Source: an uncultured Lachnospiraceae bacterium (GTDB lineage Bacteria; Bacillota; Clostridia; Lachnospirales; Lachnospiraceae). From it: a stretch of 6,237 nt of DNA. Below, piece after piece: positions 4,246 to 6,237 of the stretch (position 1 is the first letter of the stretch; each line of letters starts with the position of its first letter). The notes beneath the pieces are model-generated. The model saw only the letters and a program-made list of their open reading frames with translations, was not told the origin of the DNA and did no database searches. The position numbers and the translations under genes are program-made. Where the stretch lies: NCBI GenBank assembly GCA_900313745.1, contig OMSM01000449.1, forward strand, positions 1 through 6,237, read 5' to 3'.

Positions 4246-6237
4246 ATGGCAAAACTGATGCTCCCGCGGCTTTTGTCGGACGGAATGATTATCCAGCGCG
4301 GAAAACCGTTTCACCTCTGGGGGTGGACCGCACCGGGAAGAACGGTGAGCGGCGGACTCTGTCCGGATGCTGCGGAAAACAAGGCGCAGAGCATTGAGTG
4401 CGGGGCGGATGGGAGAGGACGCTTTGACGCGTATATCCCTGTTCCGGAAGCGGGGGATTCATCGCTCACGCTTTTTGTGGACGACGGGGAGACGAGGATC
4501 ACCGTCCGGGATATCCTCCCGGGGACGGTCTGGTTCTGCACCGGCCAGTCCAACATGGAGCTTCCCATAGAACGCGTGAAGGACCGCTATCCGGAGGAGC
4601 TGTCCGCGGACAGCCCGAAGATCCGGACCTTCAAGATCACGGAGCGCGCGGTGTACAGCGGGCCGCTGGAGGAGCTGGAGAGCGGAAGCTGGGTTCCGGT
4701 GACGCCGGAGACGGTGAGAGCATTCTCCGCGACGGCATATTTCTTCGCGAAGGAGCTGCACCGCAGAACCGGGGAGCCGGTGGGAATCATTAATGCGAGC
4801 CTGGGCGGATCACTCATCTCCGGATGGATGAGCAGGGAGATGCTGGAGGGTTTTGACAGCCTTCTTGAAACCGCGGACCGCTACGCCGATGAGGAGTTTT
4901 ATTCCGGCCGGATCCGGAAGAACGAGGAAGAGGCCGGGGCATGGATATCGGATCTGGACAGGAGGGATGTGCTGCTGCGTACGGAGGAGCCGTTCCGCGG
5001 GGAGAAAGAGACCGCAGGCGGGCCGGGAGACAGCTTTTCCTGGCGGAAGATGCAGCTCCCCGCAATGTTCAGGGACACGGAGCTTGCCGGGTTTACCGGG
5101 AGCGTCTGGTTCAGGAGAAGCTTTGACGCGGATAAGCATATCGCCGGCCGGCCGATGAAGATCTGGCTGGGTACCATCGTAGACAGGGACACGGTTTTTG
5201 TGAACGGTATCGTCGTCGGGCACACGGATTACCAGTACCCGCCGAGGAAGTATCCCGTGCCGGAGGGCCTGGTCCGGGAGGGCCGGAACACCGTCACTGT
5301 ACGGGTCGTCGTGGACCGCGGACTCGGGCGCTTTACTCCCGGGAAGGATTACTGCCTTTTCCCCGCGGACTATGTGACCCCTTCGGACGCACCGGAGGAC
5401 GAGGTCATCCGCCTTGACGGCATCTGGGAGTACTGTGCCGGTGCCGAGGCGGACGATGCCCCGGAGGCGGATTTCGTGAACTGGAAGGCGACCGGGCTTT
5501 ACAGCGGGATGACCGCCCCCTGCCACAATTATCCCGTCGCGGGCGTGCTGTGGTACCAGGGCGAGTCCAACACCCATGAGCCGTGGGACTACCTGGAGCT
5601 TACCCGCAGGCAGGTGGCAGGCTACAGGAAGTGCTGGAATGACCCGGATCTGCCCTATATTTTCGTGCAGCTTCCCAATTTCGTCGTGGACCAGACGCTG
5701 GATTACGAGTGGCCGGCGTTCCGCGAGGCGCAGCGCCTCGCTGCCTCGATACCGGGGACAGGGATGGTCACGGCGATGGACCTGGGAGAGGACAACGATC
5801 TCCATCCGCTGAACAAGAAGGAGCTCGGACGCCGCCTTGCGCTGGCGGCGATGCACATGGTTTTCGGGAGCGGGGAGGAGTACACCGGGCCGGTTCCGGT
5901 GAGTGCCTCCATAAGAGAAGGCCGGAACAGGGGCATTAAGGAGCATCCGTGCGTCGTCCTGGAGCTCTCCCACGCGGACGGGCTTGAGGCGGCTCCCCCG
6001 GCACCGGGGAAGGAGGACGCGGTCCGGGATTTCGTCCTCACGGATGCCGCAGGGCGGTGCTATGAGACGGAGGCGGAGCTCGTGCCGGGAGAGAACGGCA
6101 GCGCGGCCATCCGGCTGCACCCGCTCTTTACGGTTCCCGGAGAAATAAGCGGAGTGCGCTATCTCTACAGCAACACGGCAAGGGGCAGGATGATCGTAAA
6201 CGGCAGCGGGCTTCCGATGAGCCCGTTCTGCATGGAG
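4246..6237 (+). CDS. SGNH carbohydrate O-acetylesterase with jelly-roll insertion (3' end cut by window)
   Basis: An open frame of 664 codons running off the window; no stop is reached. It belongs to the sialate O-acetylesterase-like SGNH hydrolases, which remove acetyl groups from sugars. An N-terminal sandwich (about 1-88) leads into block I, TGQSNME (99-105), with nucleophile Ser102. GIINASLGGSLISGWMS (180-196) is the oxyanion Gly block, WYQGESN (436-442) the Asn/Gln block, and DLGEDNDLHP (512-521) carries the Asp518/His520 pair. Between about 200 and 425 a GH2-like jelly-roll domain interrupts the catalytic domain (WFRRSF, LGTIVDRDTVFVNG), an arrangement like that described for CE20. The terminal text SGLPMSPF is close to the usual family ending, so only a few codons are missing. 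No signal peptide is seen, so it should act in the cytoplasm on imported acetylated oligosaccharides. AAGGGAG 8 nt upstream sets the start. The substrate (acetylated xylan, xyloglucan, mannan or other) is not determined. Confidence 0.9.
   Translation, partial: MAKLMLPRLLSDGMIIQRGKPFHLWGWTAPGRTVSGGLCPDAAENKAQSIECGADGRGRFDAYIPVPEAGDSSLTLFVDDGETRITVRDILPGTVWFCTGQSNMELPIERVKDRYPEELSADSPKIRTFKITERAVYSGPLEELESGSWVPVTPETVRAFSATAYFFAKELHRRTGEPVGIINASLGGSLISGWMSREMLEGFDSLLETADRYADEEFYSGRIRKNEEEAGAWISDLDRRDVLLRTEEPFRGEKETAGGPGDSFSWRKMQLPAMFRDTELAGFTGSVWFRRSFDADKHIAGRPMKIWLGTIVDRDTVFVNGIVVGHTDYQYPPRKYPVPEGLVREGRNTVTVRVVVDRGLGRFTPGKDYCLFPADYVTPSDAPEDEVIRLDGIWEYCAGAEADDAPEADFVNWKATGLYSGMTAPCHNYPVAGVLWYQGESNTHEPWDYLELTRRQVAGYRKCWNDPDLPYIFVQLPNFVVDQTLDYEWPAFREAQRLAASIPGTGMVTAMDLGEDNDLHPLNKKELGRRLALAAMHMVFGSGEEYTGPVPVSASIREGRNRGIKEHPCVVLELSHADGLEAAPPAPGKEDAVRDFVLTDAAGRCYETEAELVPGENGSAAIRLHPLFTVPGEISGVRYLYSNTARGRMIVNGSGLPMSPFCME

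Noticed and set aside
4810..6120. Long open frame (436 codons) on the - strand
   Set aside because: It lies wholly opposite the esterase, whose catalytic blocks are intact across this stretch. The translation is rich in Arg, Pro and Leu with no recognisable domain, typical of antisense frames in GC-rich DNA.

Overview
The window looks like a carbohydrate-utilisation locus from a fairly GC-rich Clostridia/Lachnospiraceae-type anaerobe, possibly from gut or rumen. This rests on strong AGGAGG-type ribosome binding sites, a lipoprotein solute-binding protein with a long Glu-rich tether, a MalG-type sugar permease, and a large 'sialate O-acetylesterase' type SGNH enzyme. The taxonomic guess comes from protein style only; no marker gene is present.

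Layout, all on the + strand: (1) 1-339, the 3' end of a CUT1-type sugar ABC permease whose start lies upstream of the window; (2) 340-518, a leader with a cre-like site and two inverted repeats; (3) 519-2060, a sugar-binding lipoprotein with an extremely acidic linker containing a 15-bp tandem repeat; (4) 2061-2277, a non-coding gap with two GC hairpins and then a good intrinsic terminator, which ends only 26 nt before the next start codon; (5) 2278-3225 and 3290-4189, two adjacent paralogous proteins that look like divergent peptidase-U32-type TIM barrels with conserved cysteines that could hold an Fe-S cluster; (6) 4246-6237, a cytoplasmic SGNH carbohydrate acetylesterase with a jelly-roll insertion, cut by the window edge within what look like its last few codons.

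Working model (inference): the lipoprotein captures an oligosaccharide, the permease (with a partner permease and ATPase outside the window) imports it, and the esterase removes acetyl groups inside the cell. The two U32-like proteins are the unexplained part. They form a tandem pair, as the heterodimeric UbiU/UbiV pair does, but sit in a sugar locus. The terminator between the transporter block and the enzyme block suggests that the downstream genes are expressed at a lower, read-through or regulated level.

Every intergenic gap in the window holds at least one stem-loop between the upstream stop codon and the next ribosome binding site. No RNA genes, mobile elements or CRISPR arrays were seen.
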